Positions 54,022-61,682 of a DNA stretch of 64,000 bases are shown here, one piece after another (the stretch's first letter is position 1; every line of letters starts with the position of its first letter). The position numbers and the translations under genes were made by a program. The notes under the pieces are model-generated. The model did not search any database. It had not been told where the DNA came from and worked only from the letters and a program-made list of their open reading frames with translations. Source of the DNA: JBBDNC01 sp040877875 (GTDB lineage Bacteria > Bacteroidota > Rhodothermia > Balneolales > Balneolaceae); NCBI GenBank assembly GCA_040877875.1, contig JBBDNC010000148.1, positions 1 through 64,000 on the forward strand, written 5' to 3'.

Positions 54022-55023
54022 TTAACCGTACATAGCAAACAATACGGCAGCAATCACAATAAAATTGATAATACTGAGAGGAAGAAGCCGGCTCCATCCG
54101 AGATTCATTACCTGGTTATACTTGAATCTCGGGATCGTCCATCTTACCCAAATAAAGAGAAAGACAAAAAAGACGGTTTTTAGGGTAAATACTCCGATAT
54201 CGAGCAAGGACTTGGCCGAACTGCTTAAATCCGGAAGCCAGTATCCCGCAAAAGGAAGATGGTAGCTTCCGAAAAAGAAGGTTGTGATCAACATTGAATT
54301 GATCACAACATGCATATATTCGGCGAGAAAGAACATTCCGAACTTCATGGAACTGTATTCAGTATGGAATCCACCTACCAGTTCCTGTTCCGCCTCAACG
54401 AGATCAAACGGGGTACGGTTCGACTCGGCAAATGCAGCGATGATAAAGATCACCGCACCGATCGGGTTTAAAAATACAAACCACCAGGTTTCCTGCGATG
54501 CGGCAATATCCACAACGCTCAACGAACCGACAAACAGGACGACCGAGGCAAGGGCCATTCCAAGCGGCAGTTCATAACTGATCATCTGTGCAGCAGCCCG
54601 TAACCCCCCCAGGAGTGAATATTTTGAGTTGGAAGACCATCCACCCAGTGTAACACCATAGACCCCGAGAGAAGCGGCTGCCAGCAGATATAGAACACCT
54701 GCGTTAATGTCAGTAACAAATACGGTTTCTCCAAAAGGGATCACTGCAACGGTTAACAGGGCCGTAAATACAGGAATCATCGGTGCAACAGTATGTACAA
54801 ATCGGTTGCCCTGCACCGGGGTAACATCTTCCTTTAGCAGTAATTTTACGACATCGGCCAACGGTTGAAACAGCCCGAGAGGCCCAACCCGGTTCGGTCC
54901 GATCCGGTCCTGAATGAATGCAGCAATCCGGCGTTCAGCATAGACGGTCAGTGCAGCCGAATTAAGTACCATGAAGAGTGCGGTTCCTAAAACGATGTAT
55001 GAATTGATTTCGGCCTCAGCCAT
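54022..55023 (-). CDS. nuoH: NADH-quinone oxidoreductase subunit H
   Basis: Membrane subunit of complex I at the join with the hydrophilic arm, lining the quinone channel. 333 residues, about eight helices. AERRIAAFIQDRIGPNRVGP, SNRTPFDLVEAEQELVGGFHTEYS and the C-terminal FVFLFIWVRWTIPRFKYNQ are the family hallmarks. It starts directly after nuoG with no spacer. A terminator follows, and nuoI is not present. Confidence 0.96.
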   Translation of the reverse strand: MAEAEINSYIVLGTALFMVLNSAALTVYAERRIAAFIQDRIGPNRVGPLGLFQPLADVVKLLLKEDVTPVQGNRFVHTVAPMIPVFTALLTVAVIPFGETVFVTDINAGVLYLLAAASLGVYGVTLGGWSSNSKYSLLGGLRAAAQMISYELPLGMALASVVLFVGSLSVVDIAASQETWWFVFLNPIGAVIFIIAAFAESNRTPFDLVEAEQELVGGFHTEYSSMKFGMFFLAEYMHVVINSMLITTFFFGSYHLPFAGYWLPDLSSSAKSLLDIGVFTLKTVFFVFLFIWVRWTIPRFKYNQVMNLGWSRLLPLSIINFIVIAAVLFAMYG

Positions 55024-56784
55024 TCAATTGTCAGTTTTTAATGAGTTGATTTTTTCTTTTGCCAGATCGAGTTGAATGCCCAGTTCTTCGTCCATACGCT
55101 GATAACTGACATTTTCAAATACCGGGATTGTATCGGAAATTTCTTCCATGATTTCGCGACCTCCCTCTTCATAGGTGATATCCAGCCCAATCTTCTCACC
55201 CAGCAAGTGCATAAAATCCCAAAGCGGTAGACAGTCTACTTTATTTTCCTCGCTTACCCAATTGTCAAAACTTGTACCATATCGGTCAAGTCGTCCCTCT
55301 GACATTTCAAGGTTGAGCCGGCGGTTTGTGTATCGGGTCTCTTTTGCCGGGAAAGTTCGCTGGATCCGTCCGTCTATATTCACGTAACTCGCGGCGTGTT
55401 CGACGCAAGTGGTAATCGGAATCAGTAAATCCGCTGTTCGGGTGGTTTCACTCTCGTTCGTGGCAAATACCACCGTGTATTTGTCATCCAGATCTTCTGT
55501 GACGAGGACGTTCCGATCAATCAAATGATCCGAAAGCAGGATGACCATGCGGATCTTCTTGGATGTCACAAGTTTTTTAAATTTCTGATTCGTCGCTTTT
55601 TCAACTCCCGTAAGTTCTGTGCCAAGAGCATTCGGAGCCTGATCATCCGATAATAGAAATTCGTCGCCGGCCCCTTCCTCAATGTGAGGGGTAAAGACTG
55701 GGTCGGGAAGTCCCAGCAAGTTGCTGAATTTGTTGAGAATATAGTTCTCCTCTACGGAAGCGTGAGGACTCCCGATGAGTAAAATCTCGTTGCGATCAAA
55801 CCGTTCAATCTGTTCGGACAATGTTTCAAATGCATTATTCCAGGAAGTTTTAATCTGTTCCTGATCGTTGTCAATCCGAATAGAAGGACGTGAGACCCTG
55901 TTTTCGTTAAATGTGGTATAATGCATACGGCCTGCATCCGGCATCCAGTAGTCGTTGACTTCCGGATTATACCGGGGAGTAATTCGCAATATGAGATTGT
56001 CGCGGGTCCATAGGTCGATATTACATCCCTTACCGTTACTGACATCAATGCCAGGAGTTTGATTCATTTCCCAGACTCTGGCACGAAACCGGAAATCAGC
56101 GGAAGTCAGAGCGCCTACCGGACAAATGTCTACGGTATTTAGTGAATAGGGGTCGTCAAATGTTTCACCCGGCATGGTAGTCGGGTAGTTTTTATCTCCG
56201 CGCTTGGTAATGGTGAGTTGGTGTGTTTCGCTGATTTCCTCGGTGAAACGTGTACACCGGGTACAGTTGATACAACGTTCTGCATCCAGTACTACACGGG
56301 GACCGAGTCGGACCCGCTTGGGTTTGTGAACCTTGTTGACTTCAAACCGACTGCCTTCCGGGCCGAATTTATAAGTCTGGATCTGCAGGGGACATTCACC
56401 GGCCTGGTCACAAATCGGACAGTCGAGAGGATGATTGATCAGAATCAGTTCAAGGTTGTCTTTTTGAGCTCGTTCTACGAGTTCATCCGTTTCCTGGGTT
56501 TTGACGACCATGCCGTCTGAAACAACCGTATTACAGGCTGTCTGAAGCTTCGGGAACCAGCGTATGACGCGTTCACCGTTTTCATCGAGTTCAAATTCGC
56601 CGGTTTCACGGTCCTGGACCGGCTGGCCGACTTTGACCATGCACTGACGGCAGTTTGCAGGAACCGACATGGAGGGATGATAACAGAAGTAGGGAACATC
56701 CAGTCCCTGATCCATTATAAACTGGAGTAAACGGGGGCTTCCCTCAAATTCAAAACGTTTATTGTCTATAAATACTTCCGGCAT
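55024..56784 (-). CDS. nuoG: NADH-quinone oxidoreductase subunit G (short form)
   Basis: Carries several Fe-S clusters in the peripheral arm. N-terminal [2Fe-2S] ferredoxin domain (CYHPSMSVPANCRQCMVKVG), the HPLDCPICDQAGECPLQ motif, then CINCTRCTRF and VDICPVGALTSADFR for [4Fe-4S] clusters, and a molybdopterin-oxidoreductase-like region of reduced length. At 586 residues it is much shorter than the roughly 900 of E. coli NuoG; the cluster ligands are intact, so it should still conduct electrons. Confidence 0.93.
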   Translation of the reverse strand: MPEVFIDNKRFEFEGSPRLLQFIMDQGLDVPYFCYHPSMSVPANCRQCMVKVGQPVQDRETGEFELDENGERVIRWFPKLQTACNTVVSDGMVVKTQETDELVERAQKDNLELILINHPLDCPICDQAGECPLQIQTYKFGPEGSRFEVNKVHKPKRVRLGPRVVLDAERCINCTRCTRFTEEISETHQLTITKRGDKNYPTTMPGETFDDPYSLNTVDICPVGALTSADFRFRARVWEMNQTPGIDVSNGKGCNIDLWTRDNLILRITPRYNPEVNDYWMPDAGRMHYTTFNENRVSRPSIRIDNDQEQIKTSWNNAFETLSEQIERFDRNEILLIGSPHASVEENYILNKFSNLLGLPDPVFTPHIEEGAGDEFLLSDDQAPNALGTELTGVEKATNQKFKKLVTSKKIRMVILLSDHLIDRNVLVTEDLDDKYTVVFATNESETTRTADLLIPITTCVEHAASYVNIDGRIQRTFPAKETRYTNRRLNLEMSEGRLDRYGTSFDNWVSEENKVDCLPLWDFMHLLGEKIGLDITYEEGGREIMEEISDTIPVFENVSYQRMDEELGIQLDLAKEKINSLKTDN

Positions 56785-56865
56785 CTTTTTCAGTTGTCAG
56801 TTAACAATTATCAGTAAACAATTTCGAGCTATTTAAACCAGCTCTGGATGATTCGTCCGATCTCA

Positions 56866-58149
56866 CTACGCCACAGCATGAACCGATTTTTTGCAACGTG
56901 CTTCAAATTCATCGCGGAAGCGGTTGATCGTATGACGTACAGGCCAGGCAGCAGCATCCGCAAGGGCGCAAATCGTACGGCCTTCCATTTGTGTGGTCAG
57001 ATCGAGCAACAGGTCCAGATCCTTGACTTCGCCTTCACCGTTTTTAATTCTCAACAATATTTTTTCAAGCCATCCGGTACCTTCCCTGCAGGGGGTGCAC
57101 TGCCCGCAGGATTCATGGTGATAAAAGTGGGCAATTCGCCACAGAAGATCTACCATGTCGGTATCTTCATCTATAACCACCATGCCGGCAGTGCCCAGCA
57201 TGGAACCGGCACTACGCAAAGATTCACTATCCATTGAAACGTCGTCCAATTGATCGGCTCGAAGAACAGGAGTGGATGATCCGCCGGGAATGACCGCTTT
57301 TAATTTCTTTCCATTTTTAATACCGCCCGCCACTTCATGAATCAGGTCAAGGACCGGTACCCCTGAAGGGTATTCATAGACTCCCGGTTTATTAACATGC
57401 CCGGAAATACCGTAAAGAATCGGGCCGGGATGATTTTCAGCTCCGATATTTTTAAACCATGAGGACCCATTATTGATCACAGATGGAACATTGGTAAGGG
57501 TTTCAATATTGTTGATGGTTGTTGGCCGGCCCCACAAACCTTTTTGGGCCGGAAAGGGGGGTTTGACCCTGGGATAACCACGTTTGCCTTCGAGCGATTC
57601 CAGCATGGCGGTTTCTTCCCCGCAGATATAGGCACCGGCTCCCGTATAGGTATAAAAGTTAACACTGAAGTCACTCCCAAAAATATTTTTGCCGATAAAC
57701 CCCTGATCATAGGCATCGGAAAGAGCTTTCTCCATCATTTGAATCCAGGAGAGATATTCCCCCCGGATGTATACATAAATAGAAGTACACCGCATGGCAT
57801 ATGCAGCAATCAGGGCACCTTCAATAAACAGATGGGGATTGTATTCAAAAATCTTTCGGTCCTTAAATGTTCCCGGTTCCGACTCATCACCGTTGCAGAC
57901 CAGGTATCGGGGCCCCCCGTCAGGTTCCGGCATAAATGACCACTTCAACCCGGCATTGAAACCGGCACCACCCCGTCCGCGAATATTGGCTTCCTTTACC
58001 TCGTCTACCACGGATTTTGGGGTCCAGTCATCGCTTACTACTTTCTTCAGCGCCTCGTAACCTCCATTTTTAATATACACATCGATCTTGTGGAGGTCCG
58101 GGATATCAGGTATAATTTTCGGTTTGTATGATCTCCAGTCTGCAGCCAT
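56866..58149 (-). CDS. nuoF: NADH-quinone oxidoreductase subunit F
   Basis: NADH- and FMN-binding subunit with one [4Fe-4S] cluster. GRGGAGFNAGLKWSFMP is the NADH/FMN site and GAGAYICGEETAMLESLEG the second; ESCGQCTPCREGTGWLEKIL and the later Cys in GRTICALADAAAWP bind the cluster. 427 residues. Gap to nuoG is 81 bases and contains TCAGTTGTCAGTTAACAA-type repeat sequence, the only long spacer in the nuo run. Confidence 0.96.
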   Translation of the reverse strand: MAADWRSYKPKIIPDIPDLHKIDVYIKNGGYEALKKVVSDDWTPKSVVDEVKEANIRGRGGAGFNAGLKWSFMPEPDGGPRYLVCNGDESEPGTFKDRKIFEYNPHLFIEGALIAAYAMRCTSIYVYIRGEYLSWIQMMEKALSDAYDQGFIGKNIFGSDFSVNFYTYTGAGAYICGEETAMLESLEGKRGYPRVKPPFPAQKGLWGRPTTINNIETLTNVPSVINNGSSWFKNIGAENHPGPILYGISGHVNKPGVYEYPSGVPVLDLIHEVAGGIKNGKKLKAVIPGGSSTPVLRADQLDDVSMDSESLRSAGSMLGTAGMVVIDEDTDMVDLLWRIAHFYHHESCGQCTPCREGTGWLEKILLRIKNGEGEVKDLDLLLDLTTQMEGRTICALADAAAWPVRHTINRFRDEFEARCKKSVHAVA

Positions 58150-58168
58150 GATCCAATCTTCTGGTTAT

Positions 58169-58705
58169 TTAATTTTCTTCTGTTTGGTGCTGTGGCATTT
58201 TATTCGATTCAAACTCCGGCAAAGTGTTATCGCGTAATCCCTCGATCACGGCGTCAATTTTTTCTGGAGTAAGATGATTGACATATCGTTCATTGGAAAT
58301 TTGCATCATCGGTGCATACCCGCAAGCCCCGAGGCATTCTACCTGCTGAAGGGAAAACATACCGTCATCGGTGGTTTCACCGGACTGAATGCCGAGCTTT
58401 TCTTCCAAATAATGTAATACGTCATATCCGCCACATAATTGGCAGCTCAGACAGGTACATACATCCAGTACATACTTGCCTTTTTCCTCTTTGTAATATT
58501 GGGTGTAAAACTCAGCCACTCCGTGGACGTGAGCTTCCGGCAAACCAAGGGTCTTGGCGACCAGTTTCTGCACTTCCGGCTTTACATGGCCGTACTTGTT
58601 TTGTGCAAGCCACAAGACTGGGAGTGTTGCCGGTTTTACTTCCGGGAACTTTGCCTTGATTCTTTCAATCTGATGGAGTTCTTCTTTTGTAAATTCGTAT
58701 TTCAT
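58169..58705 (-). CDS. nuoE: NADH-quinone oxidoreductase subunit E
   Basis: Thioredoxin-like [2Fe-2S] subunit next to NuoF. The four cluster cysteines are visible: CTCLSCQLCGG and VECLGACGYAPMMQI. N-terminal helical part QIERIKAKFPEVKPATLPVL matches. 178 residues with a polar tail. Confidence 0.95.
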   Translation of the reverse strand: MKYEFTKEELHQIERIKAKFPEVKPATLPVLWLAQNKYGHVKPEVQKLVAKTLGLPEAHVHGVAEFYTQYYKEEKGKYVLDVCTCLSCQLCGGYDVLHYLEEKLGIQSGETTDDGMFSLQQVECLGACGYAPMMQISNERYVNHLTPEKIDAVIEGLRDNTLPEFESNKMPQHQTEEN

Positions 58706-58710
58706 ATCGT

Positions 58711-60003
58711 TTATTTGTCAGCTTCTCCCATTACAGGGTCAATCCCCCCGATGATCACCACCGTATCGGCTACCATTTCACCATCCAGAATATTCTCCAG
58801 AACCTGTAAGTTCGTGAATGAAGGTGAATTGATTTTCAGTCGCCAGGGGTGACCCGTTCCGTCACTTTGTATAAAATATCCAAGTTCACCTTTGGGACCT
58901 TCGACCGCATGATATGCTTCGGCTCCTTCCGGCGGACAAATCCCGGTATCGGTCATCATAAAATCATGAATCATTCCTTCCATGGAATAATAAACTTCAT
59001 CTTTGGAAGGGTAGGCCTGTTTCGCATTATCGGTACGGACCGGGCCTTTGGGCAATTTATCCAGGCACTGATTGATAATCCGGATACTTTCATGCATCTC
59101 TTCCATCCGGACGTAATATCGTGATAGGTTGTCTCCCTCCAGACGAGTCGGGACTTCAAATTCCACTTCATCGTAACGGGCGTATGGGCTGAACGTACGA
59201 ATATCGTAAGCATAGCCGGAAGCCCGCAATACCGGCCCGGTCGCCCCGATCTGGAGAGCATCTTCCGTGCGCAGGACCCCGACATTTTCATTCCGATCAT
59301 AAAAGATACGGTTGCGGTCCAGTAGTTTATGGTAGTCTTTCAATTCCTTCGGGAACTCATTCGCAAATTCCTTGATCATTCCCATGGCATCTCCGGTAAT
59401 GTCATTGGCAACTCCGCCGATCCGGGCATGGGAGACGGTAAAACGGTGACCGGTCAACTGGTCCATGATATCATATATCATCTCTCTTTGGCGAAACGTC
59501 CATATAAAAAAGGAGACGGCCCCGGCATCCATCACCATGGTTCCGAGCCAAAGCAGGTGCGAAGAAATTCTGGCAAGTTCGCAGCCTATCATCCGGATAT
59601 AATGAGCACGCTCGGGAACTTCTACATTGGCTATTTTTTCAACGGCACAACAGAGCGCTACATTATTACTATAGGGAGAAAGGTAGTCCATGCGGTCCGT
59701 ATAGGGCATAAACTCCTGGTAAGTCTTGTTTTCAGCAATTTTTTCAACTCCCCGGTGCAAATATCCGATATCGATCTTGGTCTTTTCAATGGTTTCCCCT
59801 TTCAGTTGTAAAACCAGGCGAAGCACTCCGTGAGTTGCAGGATGCTGAGGTCCCATGTTCAGGACCATTTTGGCGTTTAGCGGATCTCCTTCATCCAGTT
59901 CTTCAATGGTAGTATGCTTGTCCTCAAGACTTTGATAGAGACTTCTTTGGTGTTCTTTAAAAAATTTGGGATCAACCTTTGATTGTATATCAAATAATTT
60001 CAT
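58711..60003 (-). CDS. nuoD: NADH-quinone oxidoreductase subunit D
   Basis: 49-kDa quinone-site subunit. NMGPQHPATHGVLRLVLQL, GYLHRGVEKIAENKTYQ, ARIGGVANDI and the C-terminal DPVMGEADK ending (E. coli DxVMGExDR) are diagnostic. 430 residues, separate from nuoC rather than fused as in E. coli. Confidence 0.96.
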   Translation of the reverse strand: MKLFDIQSKVDPKFFKEHQRSLYQSLEDKHTTIEELDEGDPLNAKMVLNMGPQHPATHGVLRLVLQLKGETIEKTKIDIGYLHRGVEKIAENKTYQEFMPYTDRMDYLSPYSNNVALCCAVEKIANVEVPERAHYIRMIGCELARISSHLLWLGTMVMDAGAVSFFIWTFRQREMIYDIMDQLTGHRFTVSHARIGGVANDITGDAMGMIKEFANEFPKELKDYHKLLDRNRIFYDRNENVGVLRTEDALQIGATGPVLRASGYAYDIRTFSPYARYDEVEFEVPTRLEGDNLSRYYVRMEEMHESIRIINQCLDKLPKGPVRTDNAKQAYPSKDEVYYSMEGMIHDFMMTDTGICPPEGAEAYHAVEGPKGELGYFIQSDGTGHPWRLKINSPSFTNLQVLENILDGEMVADTVVIIGGIDPVMGEADK

Positions 60004-60017
60004 GATCTGTGATTCGG

Positions 60018-60530
60018 TTACTCCGTGTCTGGGGTTGTACTTGGCAACTCGATAGAACCCGGAATGCCTAATAAGGGGAATTCCTTGCGAAGGGGAAAGT
60101 AGCGATAATCTTCAGGCATATAGATGCGTCTGGGGTCGGGATGATTTTTAAATCGAATACCGAACATGTCGTATACCTCCCGTTCGAACCAGTTGGCCGC
60201 TTTCCAAACCTGGCAAACCGTGTCAATTTCAGGATTCTCTTCCTCAAGCCATACTTTTACAAACAAACGCTGCCGGTCCCGCAGGGACAGTAAATTATAG
60301 ATTACTTCAAATCGTTCGTCGCTCGTATAGCGGTCGGCCCCGAATATATCGGAGAGGTAAATGTAACGGTGTTCATCATGAAGATACCGGGCAATTTCAA
60401 CGATGGAGTCGGCATCGACCCGGATAAAAGTATCACCGGTTGATGAATAGATATTAAGAATGTGATCGGGGAATTTATCCGTGAGTCCGTCGACTGTTTT
60501 TTGTAAAGCGTCTGAGAGTTGTAGTTCCAT
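60018..60530 (-). CDS. nuoC: NADH-quinone oxidoreductase subunit C
   Basis: 30-kDa peripheral subunit. The signature at the C-terminal third reads WFEREVYDMFGIRFKNHPDP followed by RRIYMPEDY. 170 residues, stand-alone. It is separated from nuoB by 1 base and from nuoD by 14. Confidence 0.95.
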   Translation of the reverse strand: MELQLSDALQKTVDGLTDKFPDHILNIYSSTGDTFIRVDADSIVEIARYLHDEHRYIYLSDIFGADRYTSDERFEVIYNLLSLRDRQRLFVKVWLEEENPEIDTVCQVWKAANWFEREVYDMFGIRFKNHPDPRRIYMPEDYRYFPLRKEFPLLGIPGSIELPSTTPDTE

Positions 60531-60531
60531 G

Positions 60532-61014
60532 TCAGGTGTCCAGCATGACTGAGTGTTCGGTTCGAATTTTATCCTGGATCTTCATCAGGGCATGAAGGAG
60601 GGCATCCGGACGGGGAGGGCATCCCGATATATAAGCATCCACAGGGAGAAAATTATCAACTCCCTGCACCACACCGTAGCATCGGTGCATTCCACCTGTG
60701 GAAGCACAGGCCCCCATCGCAATACACCACTTTGGGTCGGGCATTTGATCCCAGATTCTTCGAATAGCGTGCGACATTTTATAGCTGCACCAACCTGCTA
60801 CAATCATTACGTCACTTTGTCGGGGAGAAAATCTCATAACTTCAGACCCGAAACGAGAAGCGTCGTAGCGAGGCCCGGCAAATGCCATCATTTCAATTGC
60901 ACAACATGCCAACCCCATGGGCATGGGCCACGCGGCATTTGAACGGGCCCAGTTTACAAGGGAGTCCACTCGTGATGTAAAATATCCTTCGCCCAGTGCG
61001 CTTTCTATTCCCAT
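60532..61014 (-). CDS. nuoB: NADH-quinone oxidoreductase subunit B
   Basis: Carries cluster N2, the last electron donor to quinone. The tandem cysteines [12 protein letters not shown], then [12 protein letters not shown] and [20 protein letters not shown] supply the ligands. 160 residues, with [10 protein letters not shown] in place of the more common WPMTFGLACC. Confidence 0.96.
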   Translation of the reverse strand: MGIESALGEGYFTSRVDSLVNWARSNAAWPMPMGLACCAIEMMAFAGPRYDASRFGSEVMRFSPRQSDVMIVAGWCSYKMSHAIRRIWDQMPDPKWCIAMGACASTGGMHRCYGVVQGVDNFLPVDAYISGCPPRPDALLHALMKIQDKIRTEHSVMLDT

Positions 61015-61023
61015 TGTAAGATG

Positions 61024-61395
61024 TTAATAAGTAGGTTTTAATTCCAGTTCGAGCGTTCCTTTTTTCAATGTGTAAAGAAGACCGATGAATAGTATGACTA
61101 TAAAGATTGTCATAGCTATAAACGTTCCAAGCCCCAGCTCTAAAAATCTGACTGCCCAGGGATAAATGAAAACGACTTCCAGATCAAAGACGATAAACTC
61201 CATCGCAACGAGATAAAAACTGATTGAATAGCGTTCCCTCGCCTGTCCGACAGGATCCATTCCACTTTCGTAGGGATTTAACTTATTTAGATTGGGACGG
61301 TAAGGGCCTAATACACGGGACAATGTCATCAATAACAGGGCAAGAACAAAGGCAATGCCGATCAGGATGACAATAGGAAGATAGTTTTCAAGCAT
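61024..61395 (-). CDS. nuoA: NADH-quinone oxidoreductase subunit A
   Basis: Small membrane subunit with three helices. PYESGMDPVGQARERYSISF and FIVFDLEVVFIYPWAV are the family motifs. 123 residues. First gene of the nuoABCDEFGH operon; a 287-base spacer separates it from the upstream penicillin-binding protein on the same strand. Confidence 0.95.
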   Translation of the reverse strand: MLENYLPIVILIGIAFVLALLLMTLSRVLGPYRPNLNKLNPYESGMDPVGQARERYSISFYLVAMEFIVFDLEVVFIYPWAVRFLELGLGTFIAMTIFIVILFIGLLYTLKKGTLELELKPTY

Positions 61396-61682
61396 GAATG
61401 ATTATATCCGTTTTCATAATTATGTAAATTACCGCCGGGAACTTGGAATGTCAACGCTTAAAGCGTGCTGAATATACAAGTTCTGCTTTAAAAAATCGGA
61501 AGGAACATAGAGAAATATTTAAAATAGATCATGTATAAATTTAAACGGTCGCCGTATGCAGGAATGAATAAGCGGCTGACGCCCGGAAGGTTGGAGAACA
61601 GAAGGCCGCTATTTATGGAATTCGTATGTATAACAGGGTAACTATCTCTTTACGAGATGAATCCTGCCTCATTACCTTTTAC
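61396..61682. other. 287-base spacer before nuoA with an operator-like palindrome
   Basis: ACGCTT-A-AAGCGT (61454-61466), a perfect 6-base-arm palindrome, lies about 60 bases upstream of nuoA, where a promoter for the complex I operon is expected. I could not identify a clear promoter pair or a terminator for the upstream gene. Confidence 0.4.
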
